From Paenibacillus senegalensis JC66 (GTDB taxonomy: Bacteria > Bacillota > Bacilli > Paenibacillales > NBRC-103111), in NCBI RefSeq assembly GCF_000285515.1, contig NZ_HE610959.1:278712-342711 (forward strand): a stretch of 64,000 nucleotides of DNA, written 5' to 3'. This document shows positions 9,733 to 18,807 of the stretch, piece by piece. Within the stretch, counting starts at the first letter, position 1. Each line of letters begins with the position of its first letter. A program made the translations under genes and the position numbers. The notes beneath the pieces were generated by a model. That model saw only the letters and a program-made list of their open reading frames with translations, made no database searches and was not told the DNA's origin.

Positions 9733-10533
9733 CTACGCGTTCAAGTCATCGATTATCGGATAAAGATCTGTTAAATGACGAATTTCATAACGCGGCACGA
9801 TCTCCCCGTCCCGTGAAAGCTCGTGTCGATTAATCCACACACTGGTTATCCCGACGGAGTTCGCACCTTTAATATCAGTCGTCAGCTTGTCGCCTACCAT
9901 GACCCCTTCCTGAGGTTGAATGTTAAGAAGACCCAGTGCATGGTAAAAAATAGACGGATCTGGTTTGCCGCGTCCAAAATTACCGGATATCAGAATATGA
10001 TCAAAGAATGACACTAATTCCGGAACACCATCGAGCTTTTCCTGCTGTAAATCCGGTGAACCGTTGGTCAAGAGCAGCAAAGAGTAGCTTTCTTTCAGCT
10101 TTTTCAACACTTCGAATGTCTCTTCATACACGTAAGATAATTGTCGGCGTTCTTGTGGAAACTGTTCCGCAAGCTTAGCACCTAACTCAGCATCTTCGAT
10201 TCCCGCAGCCTTAAGACCGTTGGTCCAGGCATCCTTACGGTAGGCAGGAGCCAGCTTTTGCAGGGCACGGAACTCCTCTAGCTGTCCGGAAGTGAAGTTT
10301 CCCCATAAACCCTCGAACGGATTAATGCCAATCATCTTAGTAAACGCAATTGTCTCGTAAGACTCATACAGCTTCCTGGCTTCGCTTCTAACCAAGTCCT
10401 CCAACTCTACCGGGTTCAGCTGCGGGTAGTGCTGGCTGGCTGCCTGACACGTTCTCTCAAACGCTTCCCGAACGCTTCGCTCATCCCACAATAACGTATC
10501 GTCAAGATCAAACAAAATCGCTTTTACCGTCAT
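9733..10533 (-). CDS. HAD-superfamily hydrolase, subfamily IA
   Basis: Phosphatase-type HAD hydrolase of 266 residues. Motif I FDLDDTLLWD (nucleophile and acid/base Asp pair), motif II LLTNG, motif III Lys in the GKPDPSIF segment, and motif IV VGDKLTTDIKGA are all present. The large cap insertion between motifs I and II places it in subfamily IA (REG-2/YjjG-like). Such enzymes dephosphorylate small phosphometabolites or nucleotides, but the substrate cannot be read from sequence. The ATG follows AGGGGAAT. The next gene on the same strand starts downstream of its own ribosome binding site; 33 bases separate this start from the end of the upstream membrane protein gene, so they may be co-transcribed. 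Confidence 0.88.
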   Translation of the reverse strand: MTVKAILFDLDDTLLWDERSVREAFERTCQAASQHYPQLNPVELEDLVRSEARKLYESYETIAFTKMIGINPFEGLWGNFTSGQLEEFRALQKLAPAYRKDAWTNGLKAAGIEDAELGAKLAEQFPQERRQLSYVYEETFEVLKKLKESYSLLLLTNGSPDLQQEKLDGVPELVSFFDHILISGNFGRGKPDPSIFYHALGLLNIQPQEGVMVGDKLTTDIKGANSVGITSVWINRHELSRDGEIVPRYEIRHLTDLYPIIDDLNA

Positions 10534-10566
10534 TCTATTCCCCTCAATCTACCAACAAATTAAAAT

Positions 10567-11094
10567 TTATGATTTCACAGATGGAGTATCGTTCAAGGTT
10601 ACACCATTGCGCTTGGCAAACTCCTTTAATTCTTCGGCGATCTCTTCTATCGGCATGCGATGCATGAATTTAGAGAAAACCCATCTTGACATTCTGCCTT
10701 TAAACTGGATAATGACGTAACCTTTAAGCAGCGTAATTTCCTGAATATCACCTGCTTCGACCCGCTTATCACCGGCAAACCGTCTGGACATGACAAATTT
10801 TTTGCCAATAGTGAGTGACGGACGTCTAACTAAATAGATGAACACTCCTAATAAAAAGTAAGCGATCGAAATAAACCAATAGGAAGCATCGCCTTCATAA
10901 AAGTCATAGAACAGTACAGTAAAACAAAGAGAGAAGCCAATTAAAAATAAGGGAAGCATCCAAGTTCTCCCGAGATAGCGCTTTGTCTGTTCAATTGAAC
11001 TCGAGGTCAAGGATGTTGACTTCCCCTGCTTCTGTCTCTGCTTATACAGTTTCTGCTGATTTTTCTCTACCATGCGCTCCCATTTACGCGACAT
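10567..11094 (-). CDS. Conserved membrane protein with two transmembrane helices
   Basis: 175-residue protein of unknown function. A basic, Gln/Lys-rich cytoplasmic N-terminus (~1-40) is followed by two hydrophobic helices (~43-65 and ~71-90) and a soluble C-terminal domain (~92-175) rich in beta-type sequence that may be PH-like. I recognise it only as the sort of small membrane protein common in Paenibacillaceae. ATG at 11094 follows GGGGGAAAACAGCA. It sits between the ynzC-like gene and the HAD hydrolase on the same strand, in a run of small genes downstream of yneA. No function is proposed. Confidence 0.75.
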   Translation of the reverse strand: MSRKWERMVEKNQQKLYKQRQKQGKSTSLTSSSIEQTKRYLGRTWMLPLFLIGFSLCFTVLFYDFYEGDASYWFISIAYFLLGVFIYLVRRPSLTIGKKFVMSRRFAGDKRVEAGDIQEITLLKGYVIIQFKGRMSRWVFSKFMHRMPIEEIAEELKEFAKRNGVTLNDTPSVKS

Positions 11095-11152
11095 TGCTGT
11101 TTTCCCCCAAATCCAGGCTATTTGTAGAACTTACCTGAGCTACACATCAGCT

Positions 11153-11338
11153 TTATTGCTTCTTATCCTCATCCACAAATTTGATGTTTTCCAGTTGGCT
11201 TCTTAAGTTGGTTTTAAAAGCATCAATATAAATTCTGCGCAGCTTATCCCGCTCCGCAATTTCTTCCTCTGTCAATTCCTCTGATTTCGCTTTTCTGGCC
11301 AGTTCATTGATTCGATTGACAGTTTCCTCGATAGACAA
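11153..11338 (-). CDS. DUF896 (YnzC-like) small protein
   Basis: 61-residue helical protein of the DUF896 family. The helical hairpin SIEETVNRINELARKAKSE and the RDKLRRIYIDAFK segment align with B. subtilis YnzC. The start is taken as TTG 11338, eight bases after CAGGGGG, giving MSIEETVNRINELA, the same N-terminal length as YnzC. An ATG nine codons upstream (11365) lacks a ribosome binding site. In B. subtilis ynzC belongs to the LexA-controlled yneA-yneB-ynzC operon. Here it lies downstream of yneA, separated by about 240 bases, and the resolvase-like yneB is absent. Cellular role unknown. Confidence 0.85.
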   Translation of the reverse strand: MSIEETVNRINELARKAKSEELTEEEIAERDKLRRIYIDAFKTNLRSQLENIKFVDEDKKQ

Positions 11339-11578
11339 TATGTTAACCCCCTGTCCGCCTGTCATGCTATGCTTTTCTTACTTTGCCATTCCCCTTTTCA
11401 AATGTCAAGCAGGGCCTGTTCCTATAAACAAGCCCCGCTCGATTCATTGATTTATGAGATGTTTGGACCGCTTCATGGGAAGGAGCTAGTTTTTCTATAG
11501 AACAACTTCTTCTCATTACTTCACGGTCGGAAATAGCAAGCAGTTCTAACGAACAAGATAATCAAATTTATGTAGGAC

Positions 11579-11911
11579 TTATTGGGGGATGTACAAAATC
11601 TGTCCCTCTCTTAATAATGATCCTGTCAACTGATTGACCTCGCGAATTTTCTTCATATACGAACGGACACTTTCACCTTCAGGTACATACCGATTCGCCA
11701 ATGACCATAGGGTGTCTCCAGCAGCTACGTCAGTCACCAAATAATTCTGTTCTACCAATACTAGAGGCTCATTAGGCGATTGATCGTTGGCATACACATG
11801 AATAATGAAGAAGCCTGATAACATCGTAAGAATAAGGGCAGAAACGATAAAGATACGGATCCCCATTCGACGGCTCTTATATACAGAAGGAATCATGTTT
11901 AATATATTCAT
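11579..11911 (-). CDS. yneA: Cell division suppressor YneA (LysM protein)
   Basis: 110-residue single-pass membrane protein. It has a short cytoplasmic segment, one hydrophobic anchor (~18-40) and a C-terminal LysM peptidoglycan-binding domain (about 55-109: [20 protein letters not shown] through GQILYIPQ). In B. subtilis YneA delays cell division during the SOS response and is kept transient by proteolysis. ATG 11911 follows GGGGGATTGAGCA. Divergent from lexA, with LexA-type boxes in the shared region, this is the classic arrangement, so identification rests on both domain and context. Confidence 0.9.
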   Translation of the reverse strand: MNILNMIPSVYKSRRMGIRIFIVSALILTMLSGFFIIHVYANDQSPNEPLVLVEQNYLVTDVAAGDTLWSLANRYVPEGESVRSYMKKIREVNQLTGSLLREGQILYIPQ

Positions 11912-11923
11912 TGCTCAATCCCC

Positions 11924-12063
11924 CAAACGTTTGTTCTGTTTTATATAAAAAGAATACTACGAACAAGCGTTTGTGTCAACGGTTTTCCGGAACATTCGTT
12001 CCCTTTTTTTGTGCTGCACCTACCTAAAACATTAGAACAACTGTTTGTACGAACTCGGGTTCT
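11924..12063. promoter_or_regulatory. yneA/lexA divergent control region with five SOS-box-like sites
   Basis: Sites resembling the Bacillus LexA box CGAACRNRYGTTYG occur at 11924-11937 (CAAACGTTTGTTCT, weak), 11960-11973 (CGAACAAGCGTTTG, perfect), 11989-12002 (GGAACATTCGTTCC), 12034-12047 (AGAACAACTGTTTG) and 12050-12063 (CGAACTCGGGTTCT). The yneA promoter is TTGACA (11974-11979, minus strand) - 17 bp - TATTCT (11951-11956), with the perfect box filling its spacer. The lexA promoter is TTGTAC (12044-12049) - 18 bp - TATACT (12068-12073), with a box in its spacer. Both genes should therefore be repressed by LexA. Confidence 0.88.
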
Positions 12064-12109
12064 ATGTTATACTTTTTTTAACTTATATCTCGCATTGGAG
12101 TTGAATATG

Positions 12110-12730
12110 ATGGCTAAAGTTTCTAATCGCCAGCAGGCGATTCTGGAGTTTATTAAAAATGAGGTACGGGACAAGGGCTACCCCCCATCAGTTAGAGAAA
12201 TTGGGGAAGCGGTCGGCCTTGCATCCAGTTCAACAGTCCATGGACATCTGGAAAGATTGGAAAAGAAGGGGCTGATCCGCCGAGATCCGACCAAGCCCAG
12301 AGCTATTGAGGTGCTGGATGACCACGACAACTCAGGAGCATTCTCCTTGTCTGTTGCCAGAGTGCCCTTAGTCGGCAAAGTAACTGCCGGTACTCCTATT
12401 TTGGCTACCGAGAACATAGAGGACTACTTTCCGCTGCCAAGTCACTATGTTGGTGATAACAATGTATTTATGTTGAACGTCATTGGGGAAAGTATGATTG
12501 AAGCCGGCATACATGATGGAGATATGGTTATTGTTCGTCAGCAACCTACCGCTAACAACGGGGATATCGTAGTAGCTATGACAGAAGATGATGAAGCTAC
12601 AGTCAAAACCTTCTACAAAGAGAAGGATCATATTCGCCTGCAGCCAGAGAACGCATCCATGGAGCCTATTCGTCTCTCTAATGTGACCATTCTTGGCAAG
12701 GTTATTGGCCTCTTCCGCGATTTCCATTAA
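12110..12730 (+). CDS. lexA: SOS transcriptional repressor LexA
   Basis: Represses the DNA-damage regulon and is inactivated by RecA-stimulated self-cleavage. The N-terminal winged helix-turn-helix includes [20 protein letters not shown]. The Ala-Gly cleavage bond lies in GKVTAGTP. The peptidase domain has the Ser nucleophile in [13 protein letters not shown] and the Lys in ATVKTF. At 206 residues it has the usual length. A longer frame reaches back to 12011 through the operators and is not credible. ATG 12110 ([14 protein letters not shown]) aligns with B. subtilis LexA and lies nine bases after GGAG; ATG 12107 directly before it is an alternative. Autoregulation is predicted from SOS boxes over its promoter. 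Confidence 0.97.
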   Translation: MAKVSNRQQAILEFIKNEVRDKGYPPSVREIGEAVGLASSSTVHGHLERLEKKGLIRRDPTKPRAIEVLDDHDNSGAFSLSVARVPLVGKVTAGTPILATENIEDYFPLPSHYVGDNNVFMLNVIGESMIEAGIHDGDMVIVRQQPTANNGDIVVAMTEDDEATVKTFYKEKDHIRLQPENASMEPIRLSNVTILGKVIGLFRDFH

Positions 12731-12785
12731 TCACTAGCCTTCCCGCAAGGAGATGCTTGAATTATAGTCACACTTATAGAAGATG

Positions 12786-12829
12786 AACCCCGTTCAGGAA
12801 CATTGATAAGTTCCGGATAACGGGGTTTT
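12786..12829 (+). terminator. Terminator of lexA
   Basis: AACCCCGTT (12786-12794) pairs with AACGGGGTT (12819-12827), with an inner GGAAC/GTTCC pairing, and is followed by TTTT. It lies about 55 bases after lexA. Confidence 0.75.
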
Positions 12830-12878
12830 ATCTGTTGGTTCTTACTGTCTGGACGGACAAAAGGACCTCGTTCCCTAC

Positions 12879-13193
12879 TTACAGATGCTGCTTTCCTCGT
12901 GCGGGTGCTGCTTTCCTTGCAGATTCTGCTTTCCTCCTGCAGGTGCTGCTTTCCACTTGCAGGCGCTGCTTTCCAGCAGACTTGGTTGGCCTCAGACCTT
13001 GAGAAGGCCTGACCACCCGTATGGCCAAAATGTTGTTTGAATTAAATCGTCTGAGCTTCTGTTTCTGTAAGCAATAGGCAGTAACCAAATGACCACTCAT
13101 TTCCAGCAGCATAATGGTTCGCTGTGTAATCACTTCAAACCTGTCCATATAAATAATCTCTACCCAGTGATTCATGTAACGATGCAGGTTCAC
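12879..13193 (-). CDS. Small WYL-like protein with repeat-encoded C-terminus
   Basis: About 104 residues. The first ~65 (NHWVEIIYMDRFEVITQRTI, then YCLQKQKLRRFNSNNILAIR) resemble the short WYL-like proteins common in Paenibacillaceae. I recognise the type, not a defined function. The GTG at 13193 follows GGGGGGAAACGATA and is the best start; the next ATG is at 13175. From about residue 70 the frame runs into tandem CTGCTTTCC-type repeats (12885-12978). These encode a basic, Ala/Arg/Lys-rich tail unlike the core, so the original stop has probably been lost or overrun. It is convergent with lexA. Confidence 0.55.
   Translation of the reverse strand: MNLHRYMNHWVEIIYMDRFEVITQRTIMLLEMSGHLVTAYCLQKQKLRRFNSNNILAIRVVRPSQGLRPTKSAGKQRLQVESSTCRRKAESARKAAPARGKQHL
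12885..12978. repeat. Short tandem repeat (TGCAGGTGCTGCTTTCC-like, ~4-5 copies)
   Basis: Four to five imperfect copies of a ~20-23 bp unit built round GCTGCTTTCC lie at the 3' end of the small WYL-like gene. They contribute its low-complexity C-terminus. Confidence 0.7.
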
Positions 13194-13773
13194 TATCGTT
13201 TCCCCCCTTGAAACATTGAGCGTGTACAAACAACATGTTCACTTGTAGTTCGCACCAAAAACAATACAAAGAGAACGTTTGTTCTCATTATAAATCAAAT
13301 CGTTCCATCCTATCAACTGGAAAGTTCTCCTGAAATCTCGTTGCATACTGTCTTCACCTTGCTTCCAGCACCTCGCTGCTTGCCTCGTTTTTTGCACTTG
13401 CCGTGAAAGTGTTACTTGTGAATAGCAGTCAGTTGGCAGTGACAGCTGACAGCGAGGCCGTCTGCAGCCTGATTCAAATTCTAACGCTCGCCATTGTCCT
13501 TATTTGAGCAAAATCAGGGTGTTAGAAATTGTAACGCTTGCCACCGTCCTTATTTTGCTCAAATCGCGGTTTTTCGGGCTTTTTGTCACAAATAAGAGCG
13601 TGGAGGAGCGTTAGAAATCAAACCCCTGCTTTTTCGGCCGAATAAGAGCGAGGCGAGCGTTAGCGCAGAACAATTGGCAGGACGATGCGCACCGGACACT
13701 TGCGATGGATATCCGCAATAAATCAACAGCCTCACGTATCCGCAGTAAATTGACAATCTCACGTAGCGGCAGC
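13194..13773. repeat. Intergenic region with an inverted/direct repeat family before the glnA terminator
   Basis: No gene is seen in ~580 bases. Between 13478 and 13668 a TAACGCTCGCC...CCTTATT motif occurs twice directly (13478 and about 13529) and twice inverted (AATAAGAGCG...GAGCGTTA at ~13591 and ~13641). TTTGAGCAAAAT and ATTTTGCTCAAA form a perfect 12-bp inverted pair (13503-13514 / 13552-13563). From 13700 a second short repeat (ATCCGCAATAAAT / ATCCGCAGTAAAT with CTCACGTA) occurs 2-3 times. Confidence 0.65.
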
Positions 13774-13824
13774 AAAAAAAGCCTGCAGACAAAAGTTCAT
13801 CCTAGCGGAACCTTGTCTTCAGGC
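13774..13824 (-). terminator. Terminator of glnA
   Basis: On the minus strand GCCTGAAGAC pairs with GTCTGCAGGC (13781-13824, one mismatch), followed by seven Ts (13774-13780). It lies 50 bases after glnA. Confidence 0.85.
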
Positions 13825-13873
13825 TGAGTTACGAAAACTTCTTTGATTTATTGTTCGATTCAGATTCGAACTC

Positions 13874-15202
13874 TTAGTACAGAGTCAAGTACTGATCTCT
13901 CTCCCACTCGTGAACCTGAGTTCGATAAATATCCCATTCGATTTCTTTCAATTCATAGAAATGAACAAGAGCATGTTCGCCCAGCGCGCTGCTGATCACT
14001 TCATTCTCCACCAGCTCGGTAATCGCTTCTTTCAGATCTGCCGGAAGACTTGGAATCCCTTCGGCGATCCTTTCTTCTTCCGACATCACATAAATGTTAC
14101 GGTCAGTAGGCGGAGGCAGCTGCATTTCATTCTTGATTCCATCCAGCCCGGCTTTCAGCATCACGGCAAGAGCCAGATAAGGATTGGCGGACGGATCCGG
14201 GTTACGCACTTCAACACGGGTGCTGAGACCGCGGGAAGCCGGGATACGAATCATCGGACTGCGGTTGCTCGCGGACCAAGCTACGTAACAAGGTGCTTCG
14301 TAACCGGGAACGAGCCGCTTATATGAGTTGACCGTCGGATTCGTAATTGCGGTAATGGAGCGTGCATGGTGTAAAATTCCGGCCATATATTGACGAGCTG
14401 TTTCGCTTAACCCAAGGCTGTCGGACTCGTCATAAAACACATTCGTAGCACCTTTAAATAAGGACATGTGACAATGCATCCCCGAACCGTTCATACCGAA
14501 CAACGGTTTAGGCATAAATGTTGCATGCAAACCATGCTGCCTGGCAATGGTTTTGACAACAAGCTTGAACGTTTGAATCTGATCTGCGGCTTTAATAGCA
14601 TCCGCATACTTGAAGTCGATCTCGTGCTGCCCGGGAGCGACCTCATGGTGGGAAGCTTCAATTTCAAAGCCCATTTCTTCAAGAGTAAGAACAATCTCTC
14701 TACGGCAGTTCTCACCTAAATCCATAGGGGCCAGGTCGAAATATCCGCCTTGGTCATTAAGCTCCATTGTGGCTTTGCCCTTTTCATCGGTTTTAAACAA
14801 GAAGAACTCTGGCTCCGGCCCGACATTCATTGCACTGAAGCCCATTGTTTCCGCTTCTTTAAGCGCCCTCTTTAAAATACCACGCGGATCACCCGGGAAT
14901 GGAGTTCCATCCGGCAAGTAAACATCACAAATGAGGCGGGCTACACGGTCTTCGGCCACCCACGGAAATACAACCCAGGTATCTAGATCCGGATACAGAT
15001 ACATGTCCGATTCCTCAATACGCACATAGCCTTCAACTGAAGAGCCATCGAACATCATTTTGTTATCCAACGCTTTCTCCAGTTGTGACGAAGGGATTTC
15101 CACATTTTTGATCGTTCCCAGCAAATCTGTAAACTGGAGACGAATAAATCTTACATTCATCTCTTTCGCAATTCTTAAAATATCTTCTCTTGTGTATCCC
15201 AT
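13874..15202 (-). CDS. glnA: Glutamine synthetase, type I
   Basis: Catalyses ATP-dependent amidation of glutamate with ammonium in the cytoplasm, forming a dodecamer. At 442 residues it has the length of the Bacillus GSI-alpha class. Visible signatures are [20 protein letters not shown], the GPEPEFF metal-ligand segment, the [11 protein letters not shown] motif, [10 protein letters not shown] and the [17 protein letters not shown] ammonium-site loop. ATG 15202 follows TAGGAGGTATCACAG. It lies 36 bases after glnR, the conserved glnRA dicistron. In Bacillus, feedback-inhibited GlnA also controls the DNA binding of GlnR and TnrA. Confidence 0.97.
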   Translation of the reverse strand: MGYTREDILRIAKEMNVRFIRLQFTDLLGTIKNVEIPSSQLEKALDNKMMFDGSSVEGYVRIEESDMYLYPDLDTWVVFPWVAEDRVARLICDVYLPDGTPFPGDPRGILKRALKEAETMGFSAMNVGPEPEFFLFKTDEKGKATMELNDQGGYFDLAPMDLGENCRREIVLTLEEMGFEIEASHHEVAPGQHEIDFKYADAIKAADQIQTFKLVVKTIARQHGLHATFMPKPLFGMNGSGMHCHMSLFKGATNVFYDESDSLGLSETARQYMAGILHHARSITAITNPTVNSYKRLVPGYEAPCYVAWSASNRSPMIRIPASRGLSTRVEVRNPDPSANPYLALAVMLKAGLDGIKNEMQLPPPTDRNIYVMSEEERIAEGIPSLPADLKEAITELVENEVISSALGEHALVHFYELKEIEWDIYRTQVHEWERDQYLTLY

Positions 15203-15238
15203 CTGTGATACCTCCTAAAAATATACAATGATAGGGAA

Positions 15239-15649
15239 TTATTTCTGGAAAAAACGAGCCAGCTCTCCTTGAATAATAGAGACCTTGCCTGGCCGGTTGG
15301 GGCCGATCAGCTGTTGTTTCAGCAGCTTGTGCAGCTGCGACTCCGACAACTCCTTACGCTTGGCCACAGATTGTTCGTTAATAATCGTAACATCCTGACC
15401 ATCTTGAGGAGCTGGACGCAGCACCTGCTTGATCCCGGCAATATTAACGCCTTTTTCTATCAACTGCTTAATTTCCAACAAACGTTGAACATCGTTAAAA
15501 GAGAACAGGCGCTGGTTTCCGTCCGTCCGTGCGGGCTTGACCAGTTCATGCTGCTCATAGTAACGAATTTGTCTAGCTGTCAAGTCAGTAAGCTTCATTA
15601 CAATACCTATAGGAAATAACGCCATATTCCTACGAATCTCATCGTTCAT
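15239..15649 (-). CDS. glnR: MerR-family nitrogen regulator GlnR
   Basis: Represses glnRA and other nitrogen genes under nitrogen excess. The 136-residue protein starts with a MerR winged helix domain (residues ~12-80: FPIGIVMKLTDLTARQIRYY, then GNQRLFSFNDVQRLLEIKQL). A short C-terminal tail follows in place of an effector domain, as in Bacillus GlnR. ATG 15649 follows CGGGAGTGATCTAG. It sits directly upstream of glnA and downstream of the YnbB-like gene, the B. subtilis order. Autorepression is expected, but I could not find a clean GlnR operator (TGTNAN7TNACA). Confidence 0.93.
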   Translation of the reverse strand: MNDEIRRNMALFPIGIVMKLTDLTARQIRYYEQHELVKPARTDGNQRLFSFNDVQRLLEIKQLIEKGVNIAGIKQVLRPAPQDGQDVTIINEQSVAKRKELSESQLHKLLKQQLIGPNRPGKVSIIQGELARFFQK

Positions 15650-15683
15650 CTAGATCACTCCCGTGTGAGTGTTAATCACCACA

Positions 15684-15712
15684 ATTGTAGCTTTTCCTCC
15701 AAGGAATGTCAA
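15684..15712 (-). promoter_or_regulatory. Sigma-A promoter of glnRA
   Basis: On the minus strand TTGACA (15707-15712), a 17-bp spacer, then TACAAT (15684-15689) lies ~35 bases before the glnR start. The sequence just downstream (GTGGTGATTAACAC) is an imperfect inverted repeat and could be part of an operator, but it does not fit the known GlnR consensus well. Confidence 0.75.
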
Positions 15713-15778
15713 TAAGTTGATGAATTTATGAGAATTTTTTCGCTAAAAAGTCACAATTCGACGTTTTTATGTTAGGTA

Positions 15779-17032
15779 TTATGACAAAGAGTGCTTTTTT
15801 TGCAGTTCAGACAAAGCAGTTATGACTCCTAACTTAACATGAGAGTAGGTTAATCCTCCCTGCATGTAAGCAATATATGGCTTACGGATAGGAGCGTCCG
15901 CTGACAGCTCCAGACTTCCCCCCTGGATAAAGGTTCCCGCAGCCATAATAACTGGATGCTTATAGCCCGGCATCTCCCACGGCTCGGGCAAAACATGAGC
16001 ATCCACGGCTGCCGCCTTTTGCACAGCTTGAACAAATGTTATCAGCTCATCCTCATTCGTAAAGCGGATGGCCTGAATTAAATCTGTCCGCGGCTCGTCC
16101 CACTTGGGGCTTGTCTCATACCCGCAATCAGCAAACACCTTAGCAGCCAAAACGCTGCCCTTTAAAGCTTGGCCTACCAAATGGGGAGCAAGGAACAAGC
16201 CCTGGTATATGCTCCGTGTCGTCCCCAGCATGGCTCCTACTTCCCCACCGATGCCAGGGGCCGTAAGCCGGTAGGCAGCTTTTTGCACCAGATCGTCCCT
16301 GCCAGCAATATATCCCCCTGATGCCGCGAGGCCTCCCCCCGGATTTTTGATCAGGGAACCTGCAATCAGATCAACGCCAGCCTCGGTTGGCTCCTGACGC
16401 TCAGTAAATTCACCATAGCAATTATCTGCAAAAACAACAACATCCGGCTTGATCGCTTTGACGAACTTCACCATTTCCCCTATTTGTGCAATAGAAAAAG
16501 ATGTTCTCCACTGATATCCGCGGGATCGCTGTATGCCAATTACTTTAGTTTTATCTGTAATTGCCGCGCGAATGCCCTCCCAATCAGGCTGGCCGTCCGC
16601 AGCTAGCTCCACCTCGTTATATTCGATCTCCCAGTCTCTCAGCGAACCGCTGCCATCCGGGCCGGAGCCGATTACTTTGTGCAGCGTGTCATAAGGTCTG
16701 CCGGTTATGTAAAGCAGTTCTTCCCTGGGCCTTAATAAACCGAACAGTGCCGTTGCTATCGTGTGGGTCCCCGACACAAGATGAGGCCTGACGATAGCAG
16801 CCTCGGCACCAAACACTTCCGCATACACGTGGTCAAGCACTTCTCTGCCGCGATCATTATATCCGTATCCTGTGGAAGCGGAAAAATGATAATCGCTAAC
16901 CTGATGCTTTTGAAAAGCGCGGATCACCTTCCACTGATTAGCATCAATCGTTCCCTCAATATGCTCAAAAGCATTCCTTATTTGCTGTTCCGCGCTTTTA
17001 ATTAAACGCTGAACGGTTTCTTCATCATGCAT
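15779..17032 (-). CDS. ynbB: PLP-dependent enzyme of the YnbB / methionine gamma-lyase family
   Basis: 417-residue fold-type I PLP enzyme of the group called aluminium-resistance or methionine gamma-lyase family protein. Seen are the SASTGYGYNDRGREVLD segment, the FADNCYGEF region and the probable PLP Lys in AGSLIKNPGGGLA. The protein ends in a QGGLTYSHVKLGV segment typical of the family. Substrate and physiological role are not established by sequence. It lies between hflX and glnR exactly as ynbB does in B. subtilis. ATG 17032 is preceded by a modest AGGAAAGGTG signal. Gene symbol follows the synteny. Confidence 0.85.
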   Translation of the reverse strand: MHDEETVQRLIKSAEQQIRNAFEHIEGTIDANQWKVIRAFQKHQVSDYHFSASTGYGYNDRGREVLDHVYAEVFGAEAAIVRPHLVSGTHTIATALFGLLRPREELLYITGRPYDTLHKVIGSGPDGSGSLRDWEIEYNEVELAADGQPDWEGIRAAITDKTKVIGIQRSRGYQWRTSFSIAQIGEMVKFVKAIKPDVVVFADNCYGEFTERQEPTEAGVDLIAGSLIKNPGGGLAASGGYIAGRDDLVQKAAYRLTAPGIGGEVGAMLGTTRSIYQGLFLAPHLVGQALKGSVLAAKVFADCGYETSPKWDEPRTDLIQAIRFTNEDELITFVQAVQKAAAVDAHVLPEPWEMPGYKHPVIMAAGTFIQGGSLELSADAPIRKPYIAYMQGGLTYSHVKLGVITALSELQKKHSLS

Positions 17033-17080
17033 TCCATCCGTACACCTTTCCTGCTATACTCCGCTTTGTCCGTTCCATTC

Positions 17081-18384
17081 CTAGATTGGAGCTGACGCTT
17101 CCCACTCAAATTCCTTTAGCATAAATCCTAATTGCTCATAGTCGGGGCGGTTAACCCTTACCTTCATAACCATCCTGCCTTCCTCTTCAGCACATTCCAA
17201 AACCTCGCCGAGGCGGTAAACCTGGGATACGAGATCCCCGCGCTCAGCCGGAATGCGGTAATACAGTTCCCCGCCGCTAACCTTCTGCTGGATGCGTGCT
17301 AACAGCTGTTTCAGATCATCGGCATTGTAGGCGCTAATCCGGATGAACTCTCCCGGAACCACAAGCACTTCCTGCTGATGATCTTGCTCAGCAAGCAAAT
17401 CAATTTTATTAAAAACGGTCAGCTGCTCTTTACCCTGTGCTCCCAATTCTGCCAGCACTTCCTCCACAACCGCTATCTGCCCGTCGCGGACAGGTGAAGA
17501 GCTATCTACGACATGAATAATCAGATCAGCCTCCAGCACTTCTTCTAAAGTCGCGCGAAAAGCAGCCACGAGATCATGGGGAAGATTCTGAATAAATCCG
17601 ACCGTGTCCGTCAAAATGATTTCTTTGCCGCTTGGCAGTACCAAGCTTCTTGAGGTTGGGTCAAGCGTAGCAAACAATTGGTTTTCTACCAGAACGTCTG
17701 CCGCAGTCAGTTGTTTCAGCAGCGTCGATTTGCCCGCATTGGTGTAGCCAACCAAAGCGGCCTGATAGACGCCTGTCTTGCGTCTTCTCGCCCGGTGAAG
17801 CTGGCGATGGCGGACCACCTCCCGCAGCTGGCGTTTTAACTCCCCAATGCGGTTGCGGATATGGCGCCGGTCGGTTTCCAATTTGCTTTCTCCAGGGCCG
17901 CGAGTACCTATCCCCCGCCAAGGCGGGACAAATTGTTGCCGTGACCCGACAACCGGGGCAGCAAATAGGTCAACTGCGCCAGCTCTACCTGCAAAATACC
18001 TTCCCGGGTGTTGGCCCGCTGGGCGAAAATATCCAAAATCAGCTGGGTGCGATCGATAATCTTGACATCTAGCATCTCTTCGAGATTACGCACCTGGGCA
18101 CCTGATAACTCACGGTCAAAAATAACCGTCTGGGCTTGAAATTCCGCAACACGTTGTTTTAATTCCTCTACCTTTCCTTTACCGATGAGCCAACGTGTAT
18201 CTGCCGAATCCTTGTTTTGAGTCATCTCATCCACTACAAGCACACCCGACGTTTCTGCCAAATTCCTCAGCTCAAGAAGTGAATAGCTGGCAAGCTTGTC
18301 ATCTTTATCGCTCGAAGTTTTCAAGCTTACGAGGATGGCTTTTTCTTGTTCGGGCCTATCAATTTGATGCATATGCTGTCTCAT
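17081..18384 (-). pseudogene. hflX: GTPase HflX, interrupted by a single-base frameshift
   Basis: HflX is a ribosome-associated GTPase that rescues or splits stalled ribosomes. The N-terminal part (18384 to ~17917) shows the HflX domain (DTRWLIGKGKVEEL, VIFDRELSGAQVRNLEE) and ends LSRLGGG then stop. The normal continuation (IGTRGPGESKLETDRRHIRN), the G-domain with GYTNAGKST and DTVGFIQ, and the C-terminal region follow in another frame from 17915 to 17081. One base is missing at a run of five Cs (plus strand 17912-17916). ATG 18384 follows AGGAGGTGGAGG. The lesion may be a real mutation or a homopolymer sequencing error. Position between spoVK and ynbB is as in B. subtilis. Confidence 0.88.
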
Positions 18385-18423
18385 CCTCCACCTCCTATAA
18401 GCCATAGGTTCCGCCTTCCAGCG

Positions 18424-18650
18424 TTAACCTTGCCATCGCGCGCTCCGCCTGCTACCGCGCAGTCCGCTTACCACCGCACAGTCCGCTTGCCATCGCGCGC
18501 TCCGCCTGCTACCGCGCAGTCCGCTTGCCACCGCACGGGTCCCGCTTGCCACCGCGCACGGTCCGCTTGCCACCGCACGGGTCCCGTTTGCCACCGCGCA
18601 CGGTCCGCTAGCTACCGCACAGTCCGCTTGCCACCACGGGTTCCGATCGC
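18424..18650. repeat. Tandem repeat array (~19-20 bp unit)
   Basis: About eleven imperfect copies of a GC-rich unit resembling CCGCTTGCCACCGCACAGT lie upstream of hflX and downstream of the spoVK 3' half. The rest of the 18385-18807 gap holds nothing recognisable. A minus-strand frame through the array only reflects the repeat. Confidence 0.8.
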
Positions 18651-18807
18651 CATCAAGCCCTGCAAGCTGGTCTTCCCGTTTGGTAAGCAATAGCTTTTCC
18701 CCGCTGCTGCATTAACACGAAAGAGCCGTAAGAACTGGCCCATACAGCTACTAGGAAGTGTACACTTCTTGGCGAGTTTTATACAGCCTGTAGGGCATCC
18801 TCAGCAC

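Noticed and set aside
15650..15683. GlnR operator at glnRA
   Set aside because: Only an imperfect inverted repeat near the start point; it does not fit TGTNAN7TNACA.
18424..18690. 88-codon minus-strand gene
   Set aside because: It is the translation of a tandem repeat (VASG/CAVA motifs) with no start signal.
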